DNA from: an uncultured Bacillota bacterium
Lineage (GTDB): Bacteria > Bacillota > Clostridia > Christensenellales > UBA1242
NCBI GenBank assembly: GCA_900551705.1
Contig: URWY01000013.1
Location: 1-21,299, forward strand
Length of the DNA stretch: 21,299 nucleotides
Direction: 5' to 3'
This document shows positions 20,937 to 21,299 of the stretch, one piece after another. The position numbers and the translations under genes are program-made. Position 1 is the stretch's first letter. Every line of letters starts with the position of its first letter. The notes under the pieces were generated by a model, which had not been told where the DNA came from, did no database searches, and worked only from the letters and a program-made list of their open reading frames with translations.

Positions 20937-21299
20937 ATGAAAAAAGGTATTGTCATTAGCGTGGGGGCTGTTGCGTTGTCATCATTAGCCATAGCAACGG
21001 TATGCTCAATAAATGATCAACAAAAAACTCAAATAACAGAAGATGATGTCATAGCAGCCGAAAAAATATTAGCCTCATTCACGACCAATAACGAAAATCA
21101 CGAAACTATTGTTAATTATCCCGCATACAAAGCTTATATGGAAGAACAAGATGATTTAAAAAATCAAAAAGAATTGGGCGAAGAAGATTTGAATAATGAA
21201 ATTTTATACACACAAGAAGAATTAGATTTTCCTGAAGCTTATTTTGATGCAGAACAAGAAACCACACAAAACAATCCATTCCAAAATTTAGCAGGGCAA
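20937..21299 (+). CDS. Exported acidic protein, 5' part only (cut by window end)
   Basis: ATG 20937 follows AGGAG (20924-20928) with an 8-nt spacer, and the frame stays open for 121 codons to the window end. The product begins with a signal-like segment MKKGIVISVGAVALSSLAIA (residues 1-20), then TVCSIND. No clear lipobox is present (LAIATVC lacks the small residue before Cys). Signal-peptidase cleavage or retention as a membrane anchor are both possible. From residue ~30 the sequence is strongly acidic and Glu/Gln/Asn-rich (for example ILYTQEELDFPEAYFD), low in predicted order, and unlike any family I recognise. It has a very strong promoter, so it is probably well expressed in vegetative cells. 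The downstream part is needed to say more. Confidence 0.75.
   Translation, partial: MKKGIVISVGAVALSSLAIATVCSINDQQKTQITEDDVIAAEKILASFTTNNENHETIVNYPAYKAYMEEQDDLKNQKELGEEDLNNEILYTQEELDFPEAYFDAEQETTQNNPFQNLAGQ

Noticed and set aside
1..21299. CRISPR array, transposase, phage or known defence genes
   Set aside because: No regularly spaced repeats and no matching protein motifs were seen on either strand.

Overview
The window is AT-rich DNA (about one third G+C by eye). It carries strong Shine-Dalgarno sites, TTG as well as ATG starts, a spoVAC-spoVAD-spoVAE cluster, DegV, D-Ala-D-Ala carboxypeptidase, WalJ and Lgt. Together these point to a spore-forming, low-G+C Firmicute of the Clostridia, plausibly an uncultured gut lineage. 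TGA ends lgt and the only Trp tRNA seen has anticodon CCA, so the standard bacterial code fits. The species cannot be named from the sequence.

Left part (1-4208): the 3' end of a large BspA-type leucine-rich-repeat surface protein (+) converges, across a bidirectional terminator, on two minus-strand envelope genes. These are a single-pass membrane protein with fibronectin-III-like sequence and a 593-residue Asn-rich, Cys-rich lipoprotein. The lipoprotein gene is transcribed divergently from spoVA.

Centre-left (4348-9224): spoVAC-spoVAD-spoVAE (dipicolinate channel of the forespore inner membrane) are tightly packed. They are followed by a PAP2 phosphatase with its own promoter, whose 3' end overlaps a pyrimidine-nucleoside phosphorylase. 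A monocistronic ankyrin-repeat protein closes the block.

Centre (9298-12005): tRNA-Ser(CGA) is followed by an accessory-looking pocket: a 348-bp gene-free stretch full of inverted repeats, a DUF1697 gene, a small two-TM protein, and a striking 79-nt cloverleaf-like palindromic element (10946-11024). Next come an unrecognised helical protein and, convergent with it, a DegV protein.

Right part (12959-21299): pheS-pheT-cysteine desulfurase form one transcription unit behind a strong promoter with an operator-like palindrome and no T-box. A dacF-like carboxypeptidase follows. walJ (-) and lgt (+) are divergent from a compact promoter region. Then come tRNA-Trp and the 5' part of an acidic exported protein cut by the window end.

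No phage, transposase, CRISPR array or known defence system is visible. The most unusual signals are the cloverleaf element at 10946-11024, a second multi-stem element at 9453-9523, three genes whose promoters leave essentially no 5' UTR (leaderless candidates), and an abrupt Asn-codon switch inside the surface-protein gene.
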